A stretch of 14,465 bases of DNA, taken from NCBI GenBank assembly GCA_035279865.1, contig DATEGY010000347.1, positions 1 to 14,465 of the forward strand, in the 5' to 3' direction. Source of the stretch: 40CM-2-70-7 sp035279865. GTDB taxonomy: Bacteria > Gemmatimonadota > Gemmatimonadetes > Gemmatimonadales > GWC2-71-9. This document shows, one piece after another, positions 1 through 7,117 of this stretch. The notes below the pieces were generated by a model that had not been told where the DNA came from, made no database searches, and was given only the letters and a program-made list of their open reading frames with translations. Position 1 is the stretch's first letter; every line of letters starts with the position of its first letter. The position numbers were made by a program, and so were the translations under genes.

Positions 1-2
1 CA

Positions 3-1265
3 AAGTCGCGCATCCTGCGCGCGCTCGTGAGCCTGCTCGACGACGCGATCCCGATCGTTGCCGGGAGCGAGATCAACGACAATCCGTTCGCGCCGATCTC
101 GAAGTTCGCGCGGATGCGGATCGCCGAGGCGGGCGACGACACGCCGATCGCGTGGCTCGATCGCGAATCGCGCTACGTCGAGAAGCTCGCGACGCCCGAC
201 GTGACCATCGCGGACATGATCGGTGACGTCGATCCCATCAAGGCGGCGCGGGGCGGACACCTGCTCGCGGACGAGCTGACCATGCACTTCGGGCTGCTTC
301 CCCGCGCCAACCGCGGCATCTTCGCGATCAACGAGCTGCCCGACCTGGCCGGCAAGATCCAGGTTGGTCTGTTCAACGTGATGCAGGAGGGGGACGTCCA
401 GCTGAAGGGCTACCCGGTCCGGCTCAAGCTCGACGTGGCGATCGTCTTCACGGCCAACCCCGAGGACTACACGGCGCGCGGCAAGATCATCACGCCGCTC
501 AAGGACCGGATCGGGTCCGAGATCGTGACGCACTACCCGCTCACCGTGGAGCTGGGCGTCGGCATCACCGCGCAGGAAGCCTGGACCGACCGCGCGGGCC
601 GGGGCGTGCGCGTCCCCGACTTCCTGAGTGAGCTGGTCGAGCGGGTGGCGTTCGAGGCCCGCACCGACAAGCGGGTGGACAAGAAAAGCGGTGTGTCGCA
701 GCGGCTGCCCATCTCTCTGCTCGAGAACGTGGTGTCCGCCGCCGAGCGACGGGCCGTGATGTGCAAGGAGAAGACCGCGGTACCCCGCGTGTCCGACGTG
801 TATGCCGCGCTTCCGGCCATCACCGGCAAGCTCGAGCTCGAATACGAGGGCGAGCTGCAGGGCCCCGAAACCATCGCGAAAGAGCTGATCCGCAAAGCCG
901 CGGGAGCGACCTTCGAGGCCCGGGTCGGCGGCGCCAACGTCGACGACATCGTGCATTGGTTCGACGAAGGCGGCGCCCTCAAGATCTCCACCGACGAACG
1001 TTCCGAGGCCTGCCTCAAGGGCTTCAGCGTGGTCCCGGGACTGCTCGACCTCGTGGAACGGGTCGGGCTGGCCGGTAAGAAGGACCCCGGGACGATCGTC
1101 TCGGCATGTGAGCTGATTCTCGAGGGTCTCGTGGCCGGCCGCCGGATCTCCCGATCGGAGGAGCTCGGCTATGTCCGCGCCCGCCCGGTCCCCAAAGAGC
1201 CTCCCTTCGGCAAAGGCACCGGGGGCGGACTCGGTGGTGGCGGAGGCCCGAACCTCTTCCAGTAG
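3..1265 (+). CDS. BchI/MoxR-type AAA+ ATPase, 5' end missing
   Basis: The reading frame is open from the left edge. The first complete codons read KSRILRALV, which looks like the end of a Walker A loop (GxxGxxKS), so the P-loop glycines lie just outside the window and the GTG at position 27 is not the real start. In the 420 visible residues, the Walker B strand is RGIFAINEL (about 104-112), sensor 1 is IVFTANPED with its Asn near residue 152, and LKDRIGSEI near 166-174 fits the arginine-finger region. The helical lid and a glycine-rich tail follow. This family resembles the magnesium-chelatase I subunit and MoxR chaperones, which remodel targets together with a VWA protein. Such a VWA protein is encoded at 4139, making it the likely partner. 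The acidic Walker B pair is Asn-Glu rather than Asp-Glu. A true chelatase role is unlikely, since no pigment genes are present. The family call is firm; the target is unknown. Confidence 0.88.
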   Translation, partial: KSRILRALVSLLDDAIPIVAGSEINDNPFAPISKFARMRIAEAGDDTPIAWLDRESRYVEKLATPDVTIADMIGDVDPIKAARGGHLLADELTMHFGLLPRANRGIFAINELPDLAGKIQVGLFNVMQEGDVQLKGYPVRLKLDVAIVFTANPEDYTARGKIITPLKDRIGSEIVTHYPLTVELGVGITAQEAWTDRAGRGVRVPDFLSELVERVAFEARTDKRVDKKSGVSQRLPISLLENVVSAAERRAVMCKEKTAVPRVSDVYAALPAITGKLELEYEGELQGPETIAKELIRKAAGATFEARVGGANVDDIVHWFDEGGALKISTDERSEACLKGFSVVPGLLDLVERVGLAGKKDPGTIVSACELILEGLVAGRRISRSEELGYVRARPVPKEPPFGKGTGGGLGGGGGPNLFQ

Positions 1266-1280
1266 CCCTCCCCTCCTTCC

Positions 1281-1284
1281 GGAG
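1281..1284 (+). promoter_or_regulatory. Ribosome binding site of the SPFH gene
   Basis: GGAG lies 5 nt before the ATG at 1290, in the 24-nt gap after the ATPase stop codon. It fixes the SPFH start and shows that this gene uses ordinary Shine-Dalgarno initiation, unlike several genes later in the window. Confidence 0.6.
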
Positions 1285-1289
1285 CGTTC

Positions 1290-2219
1290 ATGGGCACCAT
1301 GATTCTGGGGTTCCTGCTGCTGCTCGCCGCCTTCTTTGTCCGTCTGGGCGCGTCGCTCGTCAAATCCGATTCCGGCGCCGGCCGCCCCGTCGGCGGCATC
1401 CTCAAGCTCACCTCACTGGGACTGGCCATCGTCGGGCTGCTCGTCGTCGTCGGCGCGGCCAACGTCGTGATCAACCCGGGCCAGGTCGGTGTCCAGCACG
1501 CCTTCGGATCGGTCTCGCCGCAACCGCTCATGCCGGGCATCCGCATCGTCCCGCCCTGGGCATCGGTGGAACGGTTCTCCTCCCGTGAAGAGCAGTGGCC
1601 CCCCGCGGGCCAGCAGGTGGAGGAGATCGAGGCGCTCTCGTCGGAGCAGATGGGGATGCACGTCGAGGTGTCCCTCCGCTGGCAGATCGACCCCATGCAG
1701 GCACCGCGGATCTACACGGAGATCGGCGATGAGCGGCAGATCCAGGGTGCCGTGCTCAACGCCATCCGGAAGGGCGTGCGGGACGGCATGGTCCAGTACT
1801 CCATCAATGACATTTCCAAGCGCACCCAGATCGCGCAGACCATGGAAGCCCTGGTGGATTCGGCCCTGATTACCCAGCCGCGCTCGGGCAGCGGGCCCTT
1901 CCGGATCGCCACCGTCACCGCGTTCTTCCTCCGCGACCTCCAGCCGCCGCAGGCCGTGGTCCAGGCGATCAACGCCAAAATCGCGCAGGAACAACAGGTC
2001 GAAACCGAGCGGCACCGGGTCGAGGTCGCCCGTCTCCAGGCCGAGCAGGTCCGCCTCCTGAATCAGACCCTGACGCCGGAGGCGCTGACCAAGCAGTACC
2101 TGGAAGTCCTCCGCGACATGAAGGGGACCGACAACCTGGTCATCATCGTGCCGACCGAGGGTGGCCTCCCGGTCCTGAACTTGGGCGACCTCCGCCGGAA
2201 TCTGGGCACCCGGCATTGA
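1290..2219 (+). CDS. SPFH/Band-7 (prohibitin-like) membrane protein
   Basis: This 309-residue protein has two N-terminal hydrophobic segments (about 4-20 and 40-61). A Band-7/SPFH domain follows, starting at VVINPGQVGVQHAFG (59-73) and containing EVSLRWQID (126-134), the alanine/arginine-rich helices around 150-195 and LRDLQPPQAVVQAI (214-227). A charged helical stretch at about 228-258 (AKIAQEQQVETERHRVEV and onward) looks like the coiled coil typical of prohibitins and stomatins. The C-terminus has VIIVPTEGGLPVLN. Family members form large membrane-anchored ring scaffolds and often associate with AAA+ proteases or chaperones. Here it sits 24 nt after a AAA+ ATPase gene, probably in one transcript, so a scaffold role for that ATPase is possible but inferred. 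The gene ends in TGA overlapping the next start codon. It is full length for the family, and the family call is secure. Confidence 0.9.
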   Translation: MGTMILGFLLLLAAFFVRLGASLVKSDSGAGRPVGGILKLTSLGLAIVGLLVVVGAANVVINPGQVGVQHAFGSVSPQPLMPGIRIVPPWASVERFSSREEQWPPAGQQVEEIEALSSEQMGMHVEVSLRWQIDPMQAPRIYTEIGDERQIQGAVLNAIRKGVRDGMVQYSINDISKRTQIAQTMEALVDSALITQPRSGSGPFRIATVTAFFLRDLQPPQAVVQAINAKIAQEQQVETERHRVEVARLQAEQVRLLNQTLTPEALTKQYLEVLRDMKGTDNLVIIVPTEGGLPVLNLGDLRRNLGTRH

Positions 2220-2866
2220 CCAACCCGCCACTGATCACGATCACGCGGCAATACGCCGCGGGCGGGTCCGAAGTGGCGAAGCAGATCTCGACCCTCCTCG
2301 GGTGGACCGTGATCGACAACGAGTTCGTGGACGAGGTCGCCCGGCGGGCGGGGCTTCCCCCCGACGAGGTGGCCCAGAAAGAGGAGCGGGCGCCGGGGCT
2401 TCTGACCCGGATCGCCCGCAACCTCGCGGCCGCGTCTCCCGAGATATCGGCCGGCACCACGGCCGGGACGACGGCCCTGCCGGACGCCGAGGCCGAGGAA
2501 GCCACCATCGTGAAAATCACGGAACGCGTCATCGCCGAGGCCGCGGCGCACGGGCGCGCCGTGCTGGTGGGGCGCGGAGCGCAAGCCGTCCTGGCCCGGC
2601 GGCCCAACGCCCTGCACGTCTATCTCGTCGGCCCCAAGGCGTGGCGAATGGAGATGGCGGTCGAGCACCTGGGCGTCGAGCGCGGGGACGTCGAGCGGGT
2701 GCTCGACGAGGTCGACCGGGACCGCGACCGCTACGTGAAATCGCACTACGGCCGGGCCCGCCACGACGCGACCAACTATGACCTGGTGCTGAATACCCAG
2801 CGCCTGGGCTTCAAGGGGGCGGCGGCGGTCGTTGTCGCTGAGGCTCGCCGGAGGGAATGGATCTGA
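2216..2866 (+). CDS. Cytidylate-kinase-like family protein
   Basis: The protein has 216 residues. The start is TTG at 2216, which overlaps the TGA of the SPFH gene (2217-2219). It is favoured because no ATG precedes the N-terminal nucleotide-binding segment LITITRQYAAGGSEVAKQI (6-24), and translational coupling would explain a weak start. Other family features are GWTVIDNEFVDEVAR (29-43), AVLVGRGAQAVL (115-126), the HVYLVGP strand (134-140) and NYDLVLNT (187-194). These match the cytidylate kinase-2-like family. This family lacks the classical GxGK(S/T) loop of CMP kinase; the loop here is AAGGSE with no Walker lysine, so nucleotide monophosphate kinase activity cannot be assumed. The substrate is unknown. 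It is probably the last gene of the ATPase-SPFH-kinase operon, converging on the MFS gene with a 7-nt gap. Confidence 0.82.
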   Translation: MTNPPLITITRQYAAGGSEVAKQISTLLGWTVIDNEFVDEVARRAGLPPDEVAQKEERAPGLLTRIARNLAAASPEISAGTTAGTTALPDAEAEEATIVKITERVIAEAAAHGRAVLVGRGAQAVLARRPNALHVYLVGPKAWRMEMAVEHLGVERGDVERVLDEVDRDRDRYVKSHYGRARHDATNYDLVLNTQRLGFKGAAAVVVAEARRREWI

Positions 2867-2873
2867 GGGTTGT

Positions 2874-4097
2874 TTAGTAGGTCTCCCGCAGGGCCGGCAC
2901 TTTCCACCACGAAATCAGCATGGCCGCCAGGCAGATGAGGCCACCGACGGCCGTGGCATGCGGCGCGCCGATCTGCTCCGACAGCCACCCCGCCTGGAAC
3001 GCGCCCAGGGGCGCCATCCCCACGAACATGAACGCGTAGAACCCCATGACGCGGCCCCGGAGCTCGTCCGGGACCAGGGTCTGGATGAGTGTGTTCGTAA
3101 GCGCGGTGGCCACGATCATCGCGCACCCGGTCAGCGCGAGGAGGCCCAGCGAGACGGAGAACCAGGGTGAGAGCGCGAAGAGCGAGAGCAGGATGCTGAA
3201 CGCCACTCCTCCCGCCATCAGTGCCCGGCCCTTCGGGACGCGGTCCGACACCAGGGCGAGTCCGAGCGCCCCCAGCATGGCCCCGAGCCCGACCGCCGCC
3301 ATCAGCGCCCCGTAGCCGCCCGCCTGGGTGTGCAGGACGTCCCGCGCGAAGACGGGCATCATCACGAGCACCGGAAATCCGAACAGGGAAAGAATCGCGA
3401 CCTGCAACACGAGGGCGGACATGCGCCGGTCGCCCATGATGAACCGGAGCCCCGACCGGAACCGCTGCCACTCGGATTCGGTGGACGGCCGCTCGACGAA
3501 CGCGGGGAGCCGCATGGCGAGGAGGCCCCAGATGACGGCGATATAGCTGACGCCATTGAGGAAGAAGCAGAGCCCCACACCTGAAGCGCCGATGATCACG
3601 CCGGCGATGGCGGGACCCACGATCCGGGTGGCATTGAACAACGAAGAGTTGAGGGCGATCCCGTTGACCAGGTCCTCCTTCCCCACCAGATCCACCATGA
3701 AGGCCTGGCGGCCGGGAATGTCGAACGCGTTGACGACGCCGACGAACGTCGCGAGCACCATCACGTGCCAGACGGCCACCGTATGCGTCCAGACCAGGGC
3801 GGCGAGGATCAGCCCTTCCACCATCTGCAGCATCTGGGTCAGCACGATCAGCCGCCGCTTGTCGACGCGATCGACCACGATGCCGGCGTAAAGGGTGAAG
3901 AGCAGCACACCGAGCGAGCGGAGGGCGGAGTTGAGGCCGACGAGGAACGGGGAGTTGGTGAGCTCCAGCACCAGCCACCCCAGGGCGACCGACTGCATCC
4001 AGGTCCCCACCAGGGAAATCCCCTGCCCCAGGAAAAACAGCCGGAAATTGCGGTGGGCCAACGCACCAAGGCGGAAGCGCAGTGCGCCTTCGGTCAT
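2874..4097 (-). CDS. MFS exporter, EntS/DHA3-like
   Basis: The protein has 407 residues if it starts at the ATG at 4097; an in-frame GTG at 4115 would add six residues. The ATG is preferred because GAGGGGG abuts the GTG too closely to serve it. The product is strongly hydrophobic with about ten to twelve membrane segments. The N-terminus (ALAHRNFRLFFLGQGISLVG) and the loop-2 motif GIVVDRVDKRR, in the position of MFS motif A, match the family of enterobactin-exporter-like and drug:H+ antiporter permeases. A second-half counterpart loop reads LVSDRVPKGRALM. It should pump small molecules out across the inner membrane by proton exchange, but the substrate cannot be read from the sequence. It points opposite to its neighbours: divergent from the VWA gene and convergent with the kinase. 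It separates the presumed ATPase/VWA partners. Confidence 0.88.
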   Translation of the reverse strand: MTEGALRFRLGALAHRNFRLFFLGQGISLVGTWMQSVALGWLVLELTNSPFLVGLNSALRSLGVLLFTLYAGIVVDRVDKRRLIVLTQMLQMVEGLILAALVWTHTVAVWHVMVLATFVGVVNAFDIPGRQAFMVDLVGKEDLVNGIALNSSLFNATRIVGPAIAGVIIGASGVGLCFFLNGVSYIAVIWGLLAMRLPAFVERPSTESEWQRFRSGLRFIMGDRRMSALVLQVAILSLFGFPVLVMMPVFARDVLHTQAGGYGALMAAVGLGAMLGALGLALVSDRVPKGRALMAGGVAFSILLSLFALSPWFSVSLGLLALTGCAMIVATALTNTLIQTLVPDELRGRVMGFYAFMFVGMAPLGAFQAGWLSEQIGAPHATAVGGLICLAAMLISWWKVPALRETY

Positions 4098-4138
4098 TGC
4101 GGGAAAGCTCGCCACCCCCTCAAGTTTGGGGTAGGGCG
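4098..4138. promoter_or_regulatory. Divergent start region between MFS and VWA genes
   Basis: Only 41 nt separate the two opposed ATG codons. For the VWA gene the purine-rich GGGG (4128-4131) and AGGG (4133-4136) precede the ATG and may act as ribosome binding sites. I see no convincing -10 or -35 boxes here, so at least one promoter probably lies inside the opposite gene's coding sequence. Confidence 0.45.
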
Positions 4139-5434
4139 ATGCGCTACACGACCTATCAGAAGTACCTGCCCGAGCTGGCCGACACGATCAACCTGCAAGG
4201 CCTGCTCGATCAGCTGGCGGATTTTCTCCTCCAATCCGGCTTCGCCGGAGGCCAGCAGCATCCCTACTGGGGTGAATTCTCCGACGGCGACTCCGATCGC
4301 TCTCTGGACGCCCTGCGCCAGGCCATCCTCCAGGCCCTGATGGACTCGGGCCAGTTGACCCCCGAGATGCTGCAGCTCCTCCGTGGGGAATCCACCGGCG
4401 ACGCCGATCGTGACGCCGATCTGGAGCGGCAGCTCTCCGAGCTGCTCGACAAGATCGTCCAGCGTCTGACCGAAGAGGGCTATCTCAACGTCACTGAAGC
4501 CCCGCAGATGCCGGCGGGCCAGCAGCCGATGTTCGGACCGGGGGGCATGACGCGCGAGGCCGCGCACCAGGTCCAGTTCAACCTGACGGACAAAGGCATC
4601 GACTTCCTCGGCTACAAGACCCTCCGCAACCTGCTGGGCTCCATCGGGAAGTCCAGCTTCGGGGCGCATGAGACGGAGCATCTGGCGACCGGTGTCGAAG
4701 CCGAGGCGGCGAGCAAACCGTACGAATTCGGCGACACGCTCAACCTGGACGTCAATGCCACCCTGACGCGCGCGCTGGAGCGCGAGGGGCTCGGCGTCCC
4801 CATCAATCTCGAGTACGGGGATCTGATGGTGCACCAGGCCGAGTACCGGTCGTCGTCGGCGACGGTGCTGATGCTCGACTGTTCGCACTCGATGGTGCTG
4901 TACGGGGAAGACCGGTTCACCCCCGCCAAGAAGGTAGCGCTCGCGCTCACCCATCTCATCAGAACGCAGTTCCCCGGCGACACCCTGCGCGTGGTCCTGT
5001 TCCATGATACGGCGGAGGAGATTCCCCTCGCCCAGCTCGCGCACGCCCAGGTGGGACCGTACCACACCAACACCGCCGAGGGGTTGAAGCTCGCGCGGCG
5101 GATTCTGGTCGGGCAGCGCAAGGACTATCGCCAGATCATCATGATCACGGACGGCAAGCCGTCGGCGCTGACCCTTCCCGACGGCCGGATCTACGTCAAT
5201 TCGATGGGGCTCGACCCGCAGATCCTGCGGGAGACTTACCGTGAAGTGGGACTCTGCCGGCGGAGCGGGATTCTCATCAACACGTTCATGCTGGCCCGGG
5301 ACCGCAGCCTGGTGGAGTTCGTGAAGCAGGTCAGCGGCATCTGCCGCGGCAAGGCGTACTTCACCAACACCATGACCCTGGGCCAGTTCATCCTCATGGA
5401 CTTCATGCGACGCAAGACGAGGCGGGTGTCCTAG
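4139..5434 (+). CDS. VWA-domain protein with intact MIDAS, AAA+ partner
   Basis: The 431-residue protein starts at ATG 4139 (RYTTYQKYLPELADTINL). A GTG at 4082 would extend it across the divergent region and is less likely. The N-terminal half is acidic and helical (for example LERQLSELLDKIVQRLTEEG) and unlike any enzyme I recognise. The C-terminal VWA domain has a complete metal-ion-dependent adhesion site: DCSHS (Asp247, Ser249, Ser251), a threonine in YHTNT (310 or 312) and ITDGK (Asp338). A middle segment, QVQFNLTDKGIDFLGYKTLRNLL, is typical of the VWA partners of MoxR/BchI-type ATPases, in which the VWA protein links the ATPase to its target, as ChlD does for ChlI. No signal peptide or membrane segment is seen, so it should be cytoplasmic. 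The stop is 4 nt before the next gene, so the two are probably cotranscribed. Confidence 0.87.
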   Translation: MRYTTYQKYLPELADTINLQGLLDQLADFLLQSGFAGGQQHPYWGEFSDGDSDRSLDALRQAILQALMDSGQLTPEMLQLLRGESTGDADRDADLERQLSELLDKIVQRLTEEGYLNVTEAPQMPAGQQPMFGPGGMTREAAHQVQFNLTDKGIDFLGYKTLRNLLGSIGKSSFGAHETEHLATGVEAEAASKPYEFGDTLNLDVNATLTRALEREGLGVPINLEYGDLMVHQAEYRSSSATVLMLDCSHSMVLYGEDRFTPAKKVALALTHLIRTQFPGDTLRVVLFHDTAEEIPLAQLAHAQVGPYHTNTAEGLKLARRILVGQRKDYRQIIMITDGKPSALTLPDGRIYVNSMGLDPQILRETYREVGLCRRSGILINTFMLARDRSLVEFVKQVSGICRGKAYFTNTMTLGQFILMDFMRRKTRRVS

Positions 5435-5438
5435 CGGC

Positions 5439-7025
5439 ATGTGGCGCCGTCACGCCGCCGGAGCGCTGATCCTCTTCGCGATCGCTGCCTGCGAATCGCC
5501 GTTCTCCCTGCCCCCGGCGCTGAAAGACATCCGGATCGCTCCGGACAGCGCCGCGCTCGAGACCGGTGACACGCTCGCCCTGTCGGCCACCCTGATCGAT
5601 TCCGCGGGGCGGCCGGTGACCCTCCCCATCTACTGGTCCAGCGCCCCGGATTCTCTCGCGACCGTCTCGCAGGCCGGTGTGGTCGTCACCCGACTGCCGG
5701 GCAGCGTCACCATCAGCGCGTCCGCGGGCGGCTTGACCACCAGCATCCCGATCCGCATCGCGCCACGCATCCTCTCCCTCCACATCGATCAGGGCAACCT
5801 GCTCCTCGCCGTCGGCGGCTCCGTCCCATTCACGGCTTCGGGATCCGACGCGCAGGGAGATATCCTCCGGGGCCGCCCCGTCGGCTGGCAGAGCTCGGAC
5901 TCGAGCGTGATCTCGATATCCCCGGAAGGACTGGGGGTGGCGCTCCAACCCGGCACCGTCACGATCACCACCACCCTGGGTGCCCTCAAACGAGCAGTCG
6001 TCGTAACCGCGCGGACGATGCACTTCATCGCCTTGAGCACGAGTCAGGCGGCCCACACCTGCGGGCTGACCGACGATTCGGTCGCGTTCTGCTGGGGCGC
6101 CAACGACCTCGGCCAGCTGGGCGTGCCCGCACTGCTCCAGAGCGGGACGCCCATCGCGAGTGCGGATGCGCCCCGGTTTGCTACCGTGGCGGCGGGCGCG
6201 ACCTTCACCTGCGCCACGGAGGGGTCGGGAATCGTCGACTGCTGGGGTTCAAGCGCGCGCGGACGCCTCGGCGCCGGGACCGCGCAGCTGTCGACGGCCT
6301 CACCGGTTCCGGTCCCCGTGACCGAAGCCTTGAGCGGGCTCGTCTCGGGATGGAATCACTCGTGCGGGTTGGATGGTACGTCGACGATCTGCTGGGGGGA
6401 GAATCCCGCCGCGGGGGGCACCGGCCCCGTCAATTGGACGCCGGCCATCCTGGGCGGGGAAGGATTCACCTCGTTGATGGCGGCGGTGGGGTTCGGCTGC
6501 GGCATCGACTCCGGCACCGCTTCCTGCTGGGGCGCGAACGGGTGGGGTCAGCTGGGGAACGGCGGCACCGACGCGACCGCGGTGCCCATCCCGGTTGCCG
6601 GCAACCTGCAATTCACTCTCCTGGCGGGCGGCTGGACCCACACCTGCGGGCTGACCTCCACAGGCGCCGCTCAGTGTTGGGGTGACGGGCGGTCGGGCCA
6701 GCTCGGAGCCGGCGACACCCTGTCTCATCTCACACCGGTGGCGGTCGCCGGTGGCCTGGGGTTCAAATCCATCACGGCCGGCGCGGCCCGCACGTGTGCC
6801 GTCGCGATGGATGGCACCGGGTACTGCTGGGGGAACGGCGTCCTCACTCCGGCGCCGATCTCCGGAGCACCCGCGTTGACCGCGATCATGCTCGGGGACT
6901 ACCACACCTGCGCCCTCGGCACCGACGGCCGGGCGTACTGCTGGGGTTTGAACAACCGGGGTCAGCTCGGGGATGGGACGTTCACAGACCGGGGCTCACC
7001 GGCCCTCGTGCTCGGACAGCGGTAG
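5439..7025 (+). CDS. Big-2/RCC1-repeat lipoprotein (paralog 1)
   Basis: The 528-residue protein starts at ATG 5439, 4 nt after the VWA stop. Its N-terminus (MWRRHAAGALILFAIAAC) is a lipoprotein signal with lipobox IAAC and Cys18 as the modified residue. Two Big-2-like immunoglobulin-type domains follow (about 28-108 and 112-192; for example VTISASAG and TVTITTTLG strands). The rest is a run of seven RCC1-type blades, each carrying a CWG core (FCWGAN, DCWGSS, ICWGEN, SCWGAN, QCWGDG, YCWGNG, YCWGLN) and GQLG-like turns, which should form a seven-bladed beta propeller. Nearly every blade has a second cysteine 8-10 residues before CWG (such as TCGLTSTGAAQCWG), consistent with disulfides in an exported protein. 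It is probably an outer-membrane or surface-anchored binding scaffold with an unknown ligand. Domain assignment is firm; function is not. Confidence 0.85.
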   Translation: MWRRHAAGALILFAIAACESPFSLPPALKDIRIAPDSAALETGDTLALSATLIDSAGRPVTLPIYWSSAPDSLATVSQAGVVVTRLPGSVTISASAGGLTTSIPIRIAPRILSLHIDQGNLLLAVGGSVPFTASGSDAQGDILRGRPVGWQSSDSSVISISPEGLGVALQPGTVTITTTLGALKRAVVVTARTMHFIALSTSQAAHTCGLTDDSVAFCWGANDLGQLGVPALLQSGTPIASADAPRFATVAAGATFTCATEGSGIVDCWGSSARGRLGAGTAQLSTASPVPVPVTEALSGLVSGWNHSCGLDGTSTICWGENPAAGGTGPVNWTPAILGGEGFTSLMAAVGFGCGIDSGTASCWGANGWGQLGNGGTDATAVPIPVAGNLQFTLLAGGWTHTCGLTSTGAAQCWGDGRSGQLGAGDTLSHLTPVAVAGGLGFKSITAGAARTCAVAMDGTGYCWGNGVLTPAPISGAPALTAIMLGDYHTCALGTDGRAYCWGLNNRGQLGDGTFTDRGSPALVLGQR

Positions 7026-7117
7026 CGCCGGTACCCTCCTCACCTCACATCATTCGTTTCAGTTTAGCAACGTTCCAAACCGTCGCCACGGGCGCCGGTT
7101 GACGTTACAATCGTCCC
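7026..7117. other. Intergenic gap between the two RCC1 lipoproteins
   Basis: This 92-nt stretch is locally AT-richer in the middle (ATTCGTTTCAGTTTAGCAAC). It carries no hairpin with a T-run that would serve as a terminator. GCGCCGGT occurs near both ends, at about 7026 and 7092. A -10-like box at its right end is listed separately. Confidence 0.5.
7106..7111 (+). promoter_or_regulatory. Putative -10 box giving a leaderless start at 7118
   Basis: TACAAT matches five of the six TATAAT positions. The standard +1 position, 7 nt beyond the last T, is exactly the A of the ATG at 7118. No Shine-Dalgarno lies between them, since the spacer is CGTCCC. No good -35 box sits 16-18 nt upstream. A leaderless transcript is the simplest reading, but it is a prediction. 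Confidence 0.45.

Noticed and set aside
1221..1255. G-rich run at the end of the ATPase gene as a regulatory repeat
   Set aside because: It encodes a plain glycine-rich tail, lacks regular spacing and has no inverted partner.
2776..3978. A 400-codon second minus-strand frame across the MFS gene
   Set aside because: Its translation is Arg/Gly/Ala-rich and without membrane segments; the overlapping frame gives an obvious MFS protein.
4094..5440. A 448-codon open frame on the minus strand across the VWA gene
   Set aside because: It mirrors a clear VWA/MIDAS gene, has no recognisable domain, and long antisense frames are expected in GC-rich DNA.
7099..7104. TTGACG as a -35 box upstream of 7118
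   Set aside because: It is only one base from the TACAAT box, so the two cannot form one sigma-70-type promoter.
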